A DNA stretch of 64,000 nt from RYN-111 sp963760125 (GTDB lineage Bacteria; Actinomycetota; Actinomycetes; Mycobacteriales; SCTD01). The stretch is taken from NCBI GenBank assembly GCA_963760125.1, contig CAVXBV010000012.1, positions 62,001 to 126,000 of the forward strand, in the 5' to 3' direction. Numbering within the stretch: position 1 is the stretch's first letter; every line of letters starts with the position of its first letter. Below, piece by piece: positions 18,002 to 25,282 of the stretch. Below the pieces are notes generated by a model. It saw only the letters and a program-made list of their open reading frames with translations. It was not told the DNA's origin and searched no databases. The translations under genes were made by a program, and so were the position numbers.

Positions 18002-18373
18002 CTAGGAGACGGCGAGCAGGTCGACGACGAACACCAGCGTCTCGTTGGGACCGATGGCGCCACCGGCACCGCGCGCGCCGTACCCGAGGTGCGGCGGGAT
18101 GGTGAGCTTGCGGCGGCCGCCGACCTTCATGCCGGCCACCCCCTGGTCCCAGCCGCCGATGACCATGCCCGCGCCGAGCTGGAAGGCGAACGGCTCGCCG
18201 CGGTCCCACGAGGCGTCGAACTGCTGGCCGTTGGACCAGGCGTGCCCGACGTACTGCATGGTGCACCGGGTGCCGGAGACGGCCTCCTTGCCGTCGCCCA
18301 CGCTGAGGTCCTCGATGACGAGGTCGGCGGGCGGGGTGCCCTCGGGGATCTCGACGGTCGGCTTCTCGCTCAC
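18002..18373 (-). CDS. Cytoplasmic FKBP-type peptidyl-prolyl isomerase
   Basis: A 123-residue single-domain FKBP. The active-site aromatic and Asp residues are in QYVGHAWSNGQQFDASWDRG, the core helix in VIGGWDQGVAGMKVGGRRKL, and the last strands in IPPHLGYGARG and ETLVFVVDLLAV. It catalyses cis-trans isomerisation of Xaa-Pro bonds. No signal peptide is seen, so it should be cytoplasmic. It sits between pafA and pafB. A second, lipoprotein FKBP lies on the other side of pafA. ATG/GTG start at 18373 was taken as the first in frame. Confidence 0.92.
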   Translation of the reverse strand: MSEKPTVEIPEGTPPADLVIEDLSVGDGKEAVSGTRCTMQYVGHAWSNGQQFDASWDRGEPFAFQLGAGMVIGGWDQGVAGMKVGGRRKLTIPPHLGYGARGAGGAIGPNETLVFVVDLLAVS

Positions 18374-18468
18374 GGTGGCTCCAGTCAGGTCGCGGTGCGG
18401 TCCCCCGGCACGCTACTGCCCGACCGCGCTCCTGACACGGAGGCTCACACGAGGACGCAGCCGGTCCC

Positions 18469-19827
18469 TCACATGGAGGCGATGAGCTTCTCGACCCGCT
18501 CGTCGACGGCGCGGAACGGGTCCTTGCACAGCACGGTCCGCTGGGCCTGGTCGTTGAGCTTCAGGTGGACCCAGTCGACGGTGAAGTCGCGCCGCTTCTC
18601 CTGCGCCATGGCGATGAACTCGCCGCGCAGCCGGGCGCGGGTCGTCTGGGGAGGGACGGACTTCGCCTCGAAGATCCGCAGGTCCTGGGCGACGCGCTCG
18701 ACCATGCCCTTGCGCTCGAGCAGGTAGTACAGGCCCCGGTTGCGGTTGATGTCGTGGTAGGCGAGGTCGAGCTGGGCCACCCGCGGGCTGGCGAGCGCGA
18801 GGTCGTGCTTGGCGCGGTAGCGCTCGATGAGCTGGTGCTTCATGACCCAGTCGATCTCGCGCTCGACCAGGCTGAGGTCCCCGGTCTCGATCGCCTGCAG
18901 CGTGCGCCCCCACAGCTCCAGCACCCGCTTCACCGTCTCGTCACCGCCGCGGCGGGAGATGAAGTCGCAGGCCTTCTCGTAGTACTCCCGCTGGATCTCG
19001 AGCGCGCTGGCCTCCCGGCCGTTGGCGAGCTTGACCTTCTTGCGCCCGGTGAGGTCGTGGCTGATCTCGCGGATGCCGCGGATCGGGTTCTCCAGGGTGA
19101 GGTCCCGCATGACGATGCCGGCCTCGATCATCCGCAGCACCAGGTCGGTCGTGCCGACCTTCAGCAGCGTCGTCGTCTCGCTCATGTTGCTGTCGCCGAC
19201 GATGACGTGCAGGCGGCGGAAGCGCTCCGCGTCCGCGTGCGGCTCGTCCCGCGTGTTGATGATCGGTCGGCTGCGGGTCGTGGCGGAGGAGACGCCCTCC
19301 CAGATGTGCTCGGCGCGCTGGCTCACGCAGAACACCGCGCCGCGGGGGGTCTGCAGCACCTTGCCGGCGCCGCAGATGATCTGCCGGCTCACGAGGAACG
19401 GGATGAGGACGTCGGCGAGTCGGCTGAACTCGCCGTGCCGGCCGACCAGGTAGTTCTCGTGGCAGCCGTAGGAGTTGCCGGCGCTGTCGGTGTTGTTCTT
19501 GAACAGGTAGATGTCCCCGGCGATGCCCTCCTCGCGCAGGCGCCGTTCGGCGTCGACGAGCAGGCCCTCCAGGATCCGCTCCCCCGCCTTGTCGTGCGTG
19601 ACGAGGTCGACGATCGAGTCGCACTCGGGGGTGGCGTACTCCGGGTGGCTGCCGACGTCGAGGTAGAGGCGCGCGCCGTTCTTCAGGAAGACGTTGCTGC
19701 TGCGGCCCCAGGACACCACGCGGCGGAACAGGTAGCGGGCCACCTCGTCCGGGCTCAGCCTGCGCTGGCCCCGGAACGTGCACGTGACGCCGTACTCGTT
19801 CTCGATCCCGAAGATCCGCCTGTCCAC
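18469..19827 (-). CDS. pafA: Pup-protein ligase PafA
   Basis: A 452-residue ligase, the same length as the mycobacterial enzyme. It phosphorylates the C-terminal Glu of Pup and links it to lysines on substrates. The N-terminal metal-binding Glu is in RRIFGIENEYGVTCTF. The catalytic Asp is in NGARLYLDVGSHPEYATPEC, and the ATP-site helix in KNNTDSAGNSYGCHENYLVG. The later conserved block is SATTRSRPIINTRDEPHAD. Start GTG 19827 gives VDRRIFGIENE, the known N-terminus. An upstream start would add an unconserved 35 residues. The Dop-specific insertion is missing, which separates it from its paralogue at 25.3-26.8 kb. Confidence 0.96.
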   Translation of the reverse strand: MDRRIFGIENEYGVTCTFRGQRRLSPDEVARYLFRRVVSWGRSSNVFLKNGARLYLDVGSHPEYATPECDSIVDLVTHDKAGERILEGLLVDAERRLREEGIAGDIYLFKNNTDSAGNSYGCHENYLVGRHGEFSRLADVLIPFLVSRQIICGAGKVLQTPRGAVFCVSQRAEHIWEGVSSATTRSRPIINTRDEPHADAERFRRLHVIVGDSNMSETTTLLKVGTTDLVLRMIEAGIVMRDLTLENPIRGIREISHDLTGRKKVKLANGREASALEIQREYYEKACDFISRRGGDETVKRVLELWGRTLQAIETGDLSLVEREIDWVMKHQLIERYRAKHDLALASPRVAQLDLAYHDINRNRGLYYLLERKGMVERVAQDLRIFEAKSVPPQTTRARLRGEFIAMAQEKRRDFTVDWVHLKLNDQAQRTVLCKDPFRAVDERVEKLIASM

Positions 19828-19882
19828 GTTCGCGACGCTACAGGCCAGGTCTGGATCTCGTGCGGCGAAGGGCCGCGCCCGG

Positions 19883-20428
19883 TCAGGGGCCGGTGACCTG
19901 GACCATGTCGATGATGAAGGCGAGCGCGCCACCGGGGACGGGGCCGCTGTCGCCGTAGCCCTCCGACGGCGGGATGACGACGAGGCGGCGACCGCCCTCC
20001 TTCATCCCGAGCACCCCGATGCTGAACCCGGGAATCACGCCCTCGCCGACGGAGAACTCGAAGGTGTTGTCGGCGCTGACTTTCCAGGAGGAGTCGAACT
20101 CCTCGCCCGTCTTGTAGTTGACGCCGACGTACTTGGCCGTGACCGCGGAGCCCTGCTTCACCTCGGCACCGGTGCCGCAGACGATGTCCACGGTCGTCGT
20201 CCTGTCCGGCGCCTCGACGGCCGGCGGGGCGTAGACGGGCTTCGTCTTGAGGTCAGTGGTGCCGGTGCCGCTGGCCTCACAGGACCCGCTGGTGGTGCCC
20301 GTGGCCTCGGTCGCCGCGACCGACGGGGTCGCGGACGGCGACGGGGCGGACACCGTGGACGGGTCGCTGTTGCCGCAGGCCGACAGGGTCGTGGCGAGCA
20401 GGGCGGTCAGGACGAGGGCGCGCTTCAT
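19883..20428 (-). CDS. Lipoprotein FKBP-type peptidyl-prolyl isomerase
   Basis: A 181-residue exported FKBP. The signal peptide MKRALVLTALLATTLSACGN ends in the lipobox LSAC, so Cys18 should be lipidated and the protein anchored outside the membrane. A Ser/Thr/Pro linker (residues 20-60) follows. The FKBP domain (about 85-181) has AKYVGVNYKTGEEFDSSW, IPGFSIGVLGMKEGGRR and ALAFIIDMVQV. A conserved Cys pair (Cys50 and the one in DIVCGTG) may form a disulphide. Its location between prcA and pafA, and the second FKBP on the far side of pafA, suggest a duplicated pair in which one copy became extracellular. Confidence 0.9.
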   Translation of the reverse strand: MKRALVLTALLATTLSACGNSDPSTVSAPSPSATPSVAATEATGTTSGSCEASGTGTTDLKTKPVYAPPAVEAPDRTTTVDIVCGTGAEVKQGSAVTAKYVGVNYKTGEEFDSSWKVSADNTFEFSVGEGVIPGFSIGVLGMKEGGRRLVVIPPSEGYGDSGPVPGGALAFIIDMVQVTGP

Positions 20429-20454
20429 GCGGGAGGGCTCCGGTTCTGCAGGGA

Positions 20455-21150
20455 TCAGGGAGTGAGCAGGGCGGTCAGTCGCTCGGTCGACAGGCGCTTG
20501 AAGGCTCGTCGCGGGCGCGTGCGGTCGAGCACAGCCGCCTCGACGTTCGCCGGCTCGATCGTACGCGGCTCGCCGCCGTCCGCCGGGGTGGCCAGGGCCT
20601 GGAGCGCCAGCTGCACAGCAGCGTCGAGCGGCGCATCGGGCTCGTGCTCGGCCGTGAGCACGGCGGCGATCGGCTCGTTGTTGCCGCCCATGACGATGAA
20701 CGCGTGCTCCTCGGCGACCGATCCGTCATAGGTCAGCCGGTAGAGCTGGTCGTCACCCGGGCCGTCGCCGACCTCGGCCACGGTCAGCTCCACCTCGAAC
20801 GGCTTTCCGGCCTCGGTGAAGATCGTCCCGAGCTGCTGGGCGTAGGCGTTGGCCAGGCCGCGGCTGGTGACGTCGCCGCGGTCGTACTGGTAGCCGGTGA
20901 GGTCGGCGTACCGGATCCCCGCCTTGCGCAGCGTCTCGAACTCGTTGTAGCGGCCGACCGCGGCGAAGGCGATCTTGTCGTAGATCTCGCTGATCTTGTG
21001 CAGCGCCTTGCTCGGGTTCTCCCCGCAGAACAGGATCCCGTCGGCGTAGGTCATGACCAGCACGGCGCGCCCGCGGGCGATGCCCTTGCGGGCGTAGTCG
21101 CTCTTGTCCCGCATGATCTGCTCGGGGCTGACGTAGAACGGCGTCGACAC
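20455..21150 (-). CDS. prcA: 20S proteasome alpha subunit
   Basis: A 231-residue alpha-type subunit that forms the outer rings and gate. The N-terminal FYVSPEQIMRDKSDYARKGIARG is typical of actinobacterial alpha subunits. The fold continues with AVLVMTYADGILFCGEN and YDKIAFAAVGRYNEFETLR. There is no catalytic Thr, as expected. GTG start at 21150. It follows prcB by 41 bases, so the two are surely co-transcribed. The C-terminus is rich in basic residues and ends in TALLTP. Confidence 0.96.
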   Translation of the reverse strand: MSTPFYVSPEQIMRDKSDYARKGIARGRAVLVMTYADGILFCGENPSKALHKISEIYDKIAFAAVGRYNEFETLRKAGIRYADLTGYQYDRGDVTSRGLANAYAQQLGTIFTEAGKPFEVELTVAEVGDGPGDDQLYRLTYDGSVAEEHAFIVMGGNNEPIAAVLTAEHEPDAPLDAAVQLALQALATPADGGEPRTIEPANVEAAVLDRTRPRRAFKRLSTERLTALLTP

Positions 21151-21191
21151 GTCTCTCTCCAGGGGTTGCTAGGGGTACGGCGAAGGGCCGG

Positions 21192-22028
21192 TCAGCCGCC
21201 GGGGCGGATCATGCGCTCGGCCACGATGGCCTCGACCACGCTGGCGACCTCGTCCTCGGCGATGCGACGCAGGCCGTCGGTCGTCACGGTCATGACGACC
21301 GGGAAGATGCGGCGGCTCAGGTCCGGCCCACCGGTCGCGCTGTCGTCGTCGGCAGCGTCGTACAGAGCATCGACGGCGGCGCGGATGGCGTCGGCCTCGG
21401 TGAAGTCCTCCCGATACCGCTTCTTCAGGGCGCTGCGGGCGAAGATCGAGCCCGACCCGACGCTGTGGAAGCTGTGCTCCTCATAGCGCCCACCGGTGAC
21501 GTCATAGCTGAAGATGCGGCCGAGGCCGTCCTCCACGTCGTAGCCGGCGAACAGCGGCACGACCGCGAGCCCCTGCATCGCCATCTGCAGGTTGCCGCGG
21601 ATCATGGCGCTGAGCCGGTTGGCCTTGCCCTCCAGGCTCATGACCGAGCCCTCGAGCTTCTCGTAGTGCTCGAGCTCGACCTGGAACAACCGCACCATCT
21701 CGATGGCGAGTCCCGCCGTACCGGCGATGCCGACGCAGGAGAACTCGTCGGCAGGGAACACCTTCTCGATGTCGCGCTGGGCGATGACGTTGCCCATCGT
21801 CGCCCGCCGGTCGCCGGCCATGACCACCCCGCCGCTGCCGCCGTCGCCGTGCGTGACCGCGACGATCGTGGTGCCGTGCGGGGCGTCGATCTTCGTACCG
21901 TCCGGCAGGTCGAGCCGGCTCGGCAGCAGGTCGGGCGCGGCGGCGGTCAGGAAGTCCCGGAAGCTGCTGCTCCCCGGCGCGGTGAACGCAGCCGGGAGAC
22001 GCCCTGACAGCCCAACGTCCTGTGCCAT
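21192..22028 (-). CDS. prcB: 20S proteasome beta subunit (catalytic)
   Basis: A 278-residue precursor. The propeptide is about 52 residues and ends at Gly52; cutting before Thr53 in HGTTIVAV exposes the nucleophile. Other active-site residues are in VVMAGDRRATMG (Asp, Lys/Arg region) and in the conserved SVGSGSIFARSALKK. ATG start at 22028. The core particle is an alpha7-beta7-beta7-alpha7 stack and gets its substrates through Mpa or other gates. The gene follows the sigma-factor pair by about 68 bases and precedes prcA. Confidence 0.96.
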   Translation of the reverse strand: MAQDVGLSGRLPAAFTAPGSSSFRDFLTAAAPDLLPSRLDLPDGTKIDAPHGTTIVAVTHGDGGSGGVVMAGDRRATMGNVIAQRDIEKVFPADEFSCVGIAGTAGLAIEMVRLFQVELEHYEKLEGSVMSLEGKANRLSAMIRGNLQMAMQGLAVVPLFAGYDVEDGLGRIFSYDVTGGRYEEHSFHSVGSGSIFARSALKKRYREDFTEADAIRAAVDALYDAADDDSATGGPDLSRRIFPVVMTVTTDGLRRIAEDEVASVVEAIVAERMIRPGG

Positions 22029-22096
22029 GTGTCCCTCTCCAGGTACTCCGTCGCCTTCGCCATGATGTCTACACGGTCCCCGAGCTGCCCGAGACC

Positions 22097-23077
22097 TCAG
22101 CCCTTCACGGTGAGGTGCTCGATGAAGTAGCGGAGCAGGGGCTCGTCCCAGCCCGTGCCCTGGGGCACCATGACCTCAAGCGCCCTACCGTCGCCCAGGT
22201 CGAGGGTCACGCGGTAGGAGAGCGGAGCGAGCAGGGATCCCGGCTCGCCATAGGTGCTCAGCAGTCCGGGTCGGCCGTCAATGACGACTGACCGACCTCC
22301 CGGGCGATCCGTGCGGGAAGTCCCCGTGTACGTCTGCGCGCTCACCCGGTTGCACGTCGGACCTCCCGTCAGCTGCAGAAAACTGTCGCCGGCGCCGCGC
22401 AGCCCGCAGCCGCGGGGGACGACACCCGCGAGGACGCCGGTGGGGCGCCGCACGTATTCGAGCCGCTGCAGTCCCTCAGCGACGGCCTTCAGCGACGCGA
22501 CGTCGTCGTCGGTCATCCCCGCACCGGAGAGCCGTAGCCACTGCCCCGCCGCCTCCCTCCAGCGCAGGGCGCACGTGAGGTCGCTGCACGTGAGCTCGCC
22601 GGCATGACCGCGCACTGTGACGGTCTCGCTCCGACTGATCGGATCGCCGTCGGTCGGGAGGGGCCGTTGCCCGACGAGCAGTTCGAGAGCCACGGAGTCG
22701 TTCGGTGGCGGGTACGTCCAGGTCGCCGTGAGGAGCTCGTCGTCGCGGTAGACGCTGATGTCGTTCGCGTCGACGCCCCGGGGAAGGGTCCCGAGGGTGA
22801 AGGGGAACCGGACGGCGAGGTCCGCCCCGCTCTCGAAGAAGGCATCAGGGCTGGTCGCGCCGTACTCCAGCCCCGCCGAGCCAGCACCGGGCAGGGCGAC
22901 GGCAGCGGCAGCGGCCACCGCGGCGAGGCCGACGCTGGCCACGCCCCACTGCACGCGACGAGCGCGTTCCCGGCGCTGGGTGCGCACCTGCACCCGGGCG
23001 AGCAGCCCGGCGTCGGTGGGGGCCTGGTCTGCCAGCGCAGCCATCGCCTCGGTCACCTGCGTGTCCAACGTGGTCAT
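22097..23077 (-). CDS. Membrane partner of the ECF sigma factor (possible anti-sigma)
   Basis: A 326-residue protein starting at ATG 23077, in an ATGA overlap with the sigma-factor stop. Residues 1-45 form a charged cytoplasmic segment (ARVQVRTQRRERARR). One helix follows at about 47-66 (WGVASVGLAAVAAAAAVALP), then about 260 extracellular residues containing at least six Cys. The overlap and topology suggest it holds or senses for the sigma factor. The HxxxCxxC zinc motif of classical ZAS anti-sigma factors is absent, so the anti-sigma role is inference. I do not recognise the extracellular domain. Confidence 0.7.
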   Translation of the reverse strand: MTTLDTQVTEAMAALADQAPTDAGLLARVQVRTQRRERARRVQWGVASVGLAAVAAAAAVALPGAGSAGLEYGATSPDAFFESGADLAVRFPFTLGTLPRGVDANDISVYRDDELLTATWTYPPPNDSVALELLVGQRPLPTDGDPISRSETVTVRGHAGELTCSDLTCALRWREAAGQWLRLSGAGMTDDDVASLKAVAEGLQRLEYVRRPTGVLAGVVPRGCGLRGAGDSFLQLTGGPTCNRVSAQTYTGTSRTDRPGGRSVVIDGRPGLLSTYGEPGSLLAPLSYRVTLDLGDGRALEVMVPQGTGWDEPLLRYFIEHLTVKG

Positions 23078-23571
23078 CGGGTGTTCCCTTCGACGAATCG
23101 GGCGGCCGCGTCGTGGGCGCGGAGGGCGGCGAGCGCCTTGGAGGCGTGGGAGCGGACCGTCGCGGTACCGCACCCGACGACCTCGGCGATCGCCAGGTCG
23201 TCGAGCCCCTCGTAGAAGCGCAGCACCAGGACGGTCCGTTGCTGGCGCGGCAGCTCAGCGAGCAGCGCCAGCATCGCCGTCCGGTCCTCGAGGCTGTGGC
23301 CGGCCGGTGCGGGTCGCTCGGGAAGGGAGTCGGTCACGACGTCCCGGGACACGCGGCGGCGCTTCCAGGACAGGAAGTCGTTGACGATCGCTCGCCGTAC
23401 GTAGGCGTCCGGCTGCTCCACCCGCGACCAGCGGGCGTGGGTGCGGACCAGCGCGTCCTGCACGAGGTCCTGAGCGAGGTGGGCGTCGTGGGTCAGGACG
23501 AAGGCGAAGCGAAGGTGCGCCTGGCCACGGCCCGCGACGTACTGCTCGAAGCTGCCTGCATCACGGTCCAT
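23074..23571 (-). CDS. ECF RNA polymerase sigma factor, SigE-type
   Basis: A 165-residue extracytoplasmic-function sigma factor. Region 2 is at residues 20-85 (LRFAFVLTHDAHLAQDLVQDALVRTHARW, with the DALVR core) and region 4 at 105-155 (LPRQQRTVLVLRFYEGLDDLAIAEVVGCGTATVRSHASKAL, containing the helix-turn-helix). Its closest look is to the SigE-family group common in actinobacteria. ATG start at 23571. It is placed after pup (95-base gap) and before prcB, a position not occupied by a sigma factor in the Mycobacterium or Streptomyces loci as I know them. Its partner gene follows immediately. Targets are unknown. Confidence 0.93.
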   Translation of the reverse strand: MDRDAGSFEQYVAGRGQAHLRFAFVLTHDAHLAQDLVQDALVRTHARWSRVEQPDAYVRRAIVNDFLSWKRRRVSRDVVTDSLPERPAPAGHSLEDRTAMLALLAELPRQQRTVLVLRFYEGLDDLAIAEVVGCGTATVRSHASKALAALRAHDAAARFVEGNTR

Positions 23572-23666
23572 GCTCTGTAGACGCTGCGGTTCGCCGAAGT
23601 GTGTAAGCCGGTACGAGAAGAATCAGCCGGTGCCGCGGACCGGGCTGGCGGGCTCCCCCGCGAGGA

Positions 23667-23882
23667 TCACTGCCCGCCCTTCTGCACGTACGAGCGCACG
23701 AACTCCTCGGCGTTCTGCTCGAGCACGTCGTCGATCTCGTCGAGCAGGTCGTCCACGTCGCTGGTCAGCTCGGCGACCCGGTCCTGGACGTCGGAGGTGG
23801 TCTCGGCGGCGACCTCGACCTCGTCGCCGTCCCCGGTCTTCTTGCTGGCGCGCTCCTGGCCGCCACCCTCGCTGCTTGCCAT
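23667..23882 (-). CDS. pup: Prokaryotic ubiquitin-like protein Pup
   Basis: A 71-residue protein ending in Gly-Gly-Gln, the signature of Pup. Dop must deamidate the final Gln to Glu before ligation. The C-terminal half is acidic and helical (SDVDDLLDEIDDVLEQNAEEFVRSYVQKGGQ), which binds Mpa. The N-terminal half is disordered and Gly/Lys-rich. A GTG at 23885 precedes the ATG at 23882, which I chose because AGGAG lies eight bases before it. The opposite-strand gene at 24000 starts about 118 bases away, so both promoters share that gap. Confidence 0.97.
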   Translation of the reverse strand: MASSEGGGQERASKKTGDGDEVEVAAETTSDVQDRVAELTSDVDDLLDEIDDVLEQNAEEFVRSYVQKGGQ

Positions 23883-23999
23883 CACTGACTCCTGCCTGCT
23901 TCTCGGACCTGCTCACCCGGACCGCTGGTTCGAACCTATGTCACGGTGTCCGTAGTTTCCCGTCGGCACGAAGGCGCGTCTGTGGAAGCCTGCTGACCT

Positions 24000-24953
24000 G
24001 TGGACCTGTACGCGCTGCCGCCCGAGGAGTTCACTGCCGCTCGGGACGCGCTGGCCAAGCAGGACAAGGCGGTCAAGGGACTGCGCAGGCCGACCGTGGC
24101 GGCCTGGGTCGTCAACACGCTCGTACGCCGGGACGCCCCCCTGCTCGAGCAGCTGCTGGCCCTCGGCGCCGAGCTGGCCCAGGCCCAGAGCGGCCAGGAT
24201 GCCGGGGCGTTGAGGACCCTCGGTGACCAGCGTCGGCAGCTCGTTGCCGCGGTGACCACCCGAGCGGTCGAGGTGACGGAGCGAGACGTCACTCCCGCCG
24301 TACGCGCCGAGGTCGCGGCCACCCTGGAGGCCGCCCTGTCCGACCCGGCCAGCGCTGCAGCGGTGCGGAGCGGGAACCTCGTGAGATCGCTGTCGTTCGC
24401 CGGCTTCGGCGGCGTGGACCTCGCCGGTGCCGTGGCCGAGGTCCGCTCGGCGCGGCCAGCGGCCACCACCGGCACGGACCCCGCCGGTAGGCCGACCAGC
24501 CCGAGGGCGTCGGGGTCCATCGGCGCCGTGCAGAGCGGGCCCGCCGGCGCACGATCGGCAGGCAAGGCGGTGAGGACGTCCGCGGGGAAGGCCGCGAAGG
24601 AGGCGCCCGCCAAGGTGAGGAAGCTCGAGGCCGCTGCCCTCGAGGCTCACGGGGCGCTGGACGACGCCGTCCGCCGGACCGAGCGGATCGACCGCGACCG
24701 ACGCGCTGCCGACCGCGAGGCCGCGTCGGCCGTGGAACGCCTCGACGCGGCAGCGGCGCGGGTCGCGGACCTCCGAGCCGCCCTGACCCTCGCGGAGAAG
24801 GACCTCGAGGTGGCCCGCGCCGAGCGGAAGGACCGCGACAAGGTGGTCGCAGACCTCACCCGCAAGGGCGAGCGGGCGCAGGCCGTCGTGGCCACGAGCC
24901 AGGAGCTCGCCGACCGAGCGCGCGCAGCCCTGGACGCCGTCCGTCGCGCCTGA
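24000..24953 (+). CDS. Coiled-coil protein of unknown function, divergent from pup
   Basis: A 317-residue protein that starts at GTG 24000. Its first 100 residues (DLYALPPEEFTAARDALAKQ, RRPTVAAWVVNTLVRR, LGDQRRQLVAAVT) are found in a small actinobacterial family without a known role. Residues 150-200 are Gly/Ser/Ala-rich and probably disordered. The C-terminal 110 residues are a long charged heptad-like coiled coil (AVERLDAAAARVADLRAAL, EKDLEVARAERKDRDK). There is no signal peptide or membrane helix. It is divergent from pup and may be co-regulated with it, but nothing shows that it works with the proteasome. Confidence 0.75.
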   Translation: MDLYALPPEEFTAARDALAKQDKAVKGLRRPTVAAWVVNTLVRRDAPLLEQLLALGAELAQAQSGQDAGALRTLGDQRRQLVAAVTTRAVEVTERDVTPAVRAEVAATLEAALSDPASAAAVRSGNLVRSLSFAGFGGVDLAGAVAEVRSARPAATTGTDPAGRPTSPRASGSIGAVQSGPAGARSAGKAVRTSAGKAAKEAPAKVRKLEAAALEAHGALDDAVRRTERIDRDRRAADREAASAVERLDAAAARVADLRAALTLAEKDLEVARAERKDRDKVVADLTRKGERAQAVVATSQELADRARAALDAVRRA

Positions 24954-25027
24954 GCGGCAGCAGTGAGCTCCCCACGCTCGCCGGGGTGTGGCCAGTGTCC
25001 TCGGCGAGCCGGCCCGTTGACCCGCCA

Positions 25028-25130
25028 GGCGAGGCATCGCCGCGTGAGCCCAGCGGGCGGGGCATCACCGCGTCAGCCCCCCGGGCGAGGCACCACGCCG
25101 TGATCCCAGCGGGCGAGGCACAACGGCAAC
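25028..25130. repeat. Tandem repeat, 28-bp period, four copies
   Basis: Within the 330-base gap between the coiled-coil gene and dop. The unit begins GGCGAGGCAT/C, and copies start at 25028, 25056, 25084 and 25112, exactly 28 bases apart. The copies differ at a few positions (gaggcat, ggggcat, gaggcac). The fourth copy is partial. There are no spacers, so it is not a CRISPR array. The rest of the gap (24954-25027, 25131-25282) is GC-rich and holds no gene that I can support. Confidence 0.85.
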
Positions 25131-25282
25131 CGCGCCGGTACCGGCCTGCCGGCTTCGCGCCTGGCTAGCGTGCGCCGCCCCGACCGGCGTTGCTGTTGTG
25201 CCTCGAAGGAGTCGGGCGAGCGACCGGGCACGGGCGGGACCGGGCGCGGCGGGTCACCGGGACCGGGACCGCGTGCGGTGGG

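Noticed and set aside
23885..23885. GTG start for pup, three bases upstream of the ATG
   Set aside because: The Shine-Dalgarno spacing favours the ATG at 23882, and the family usually starts near this Met.
25028..25130. CRISPR-like array
   Set aside because: The 28-bp units follow each other directly with no unique spacers, and no cas gene is present.
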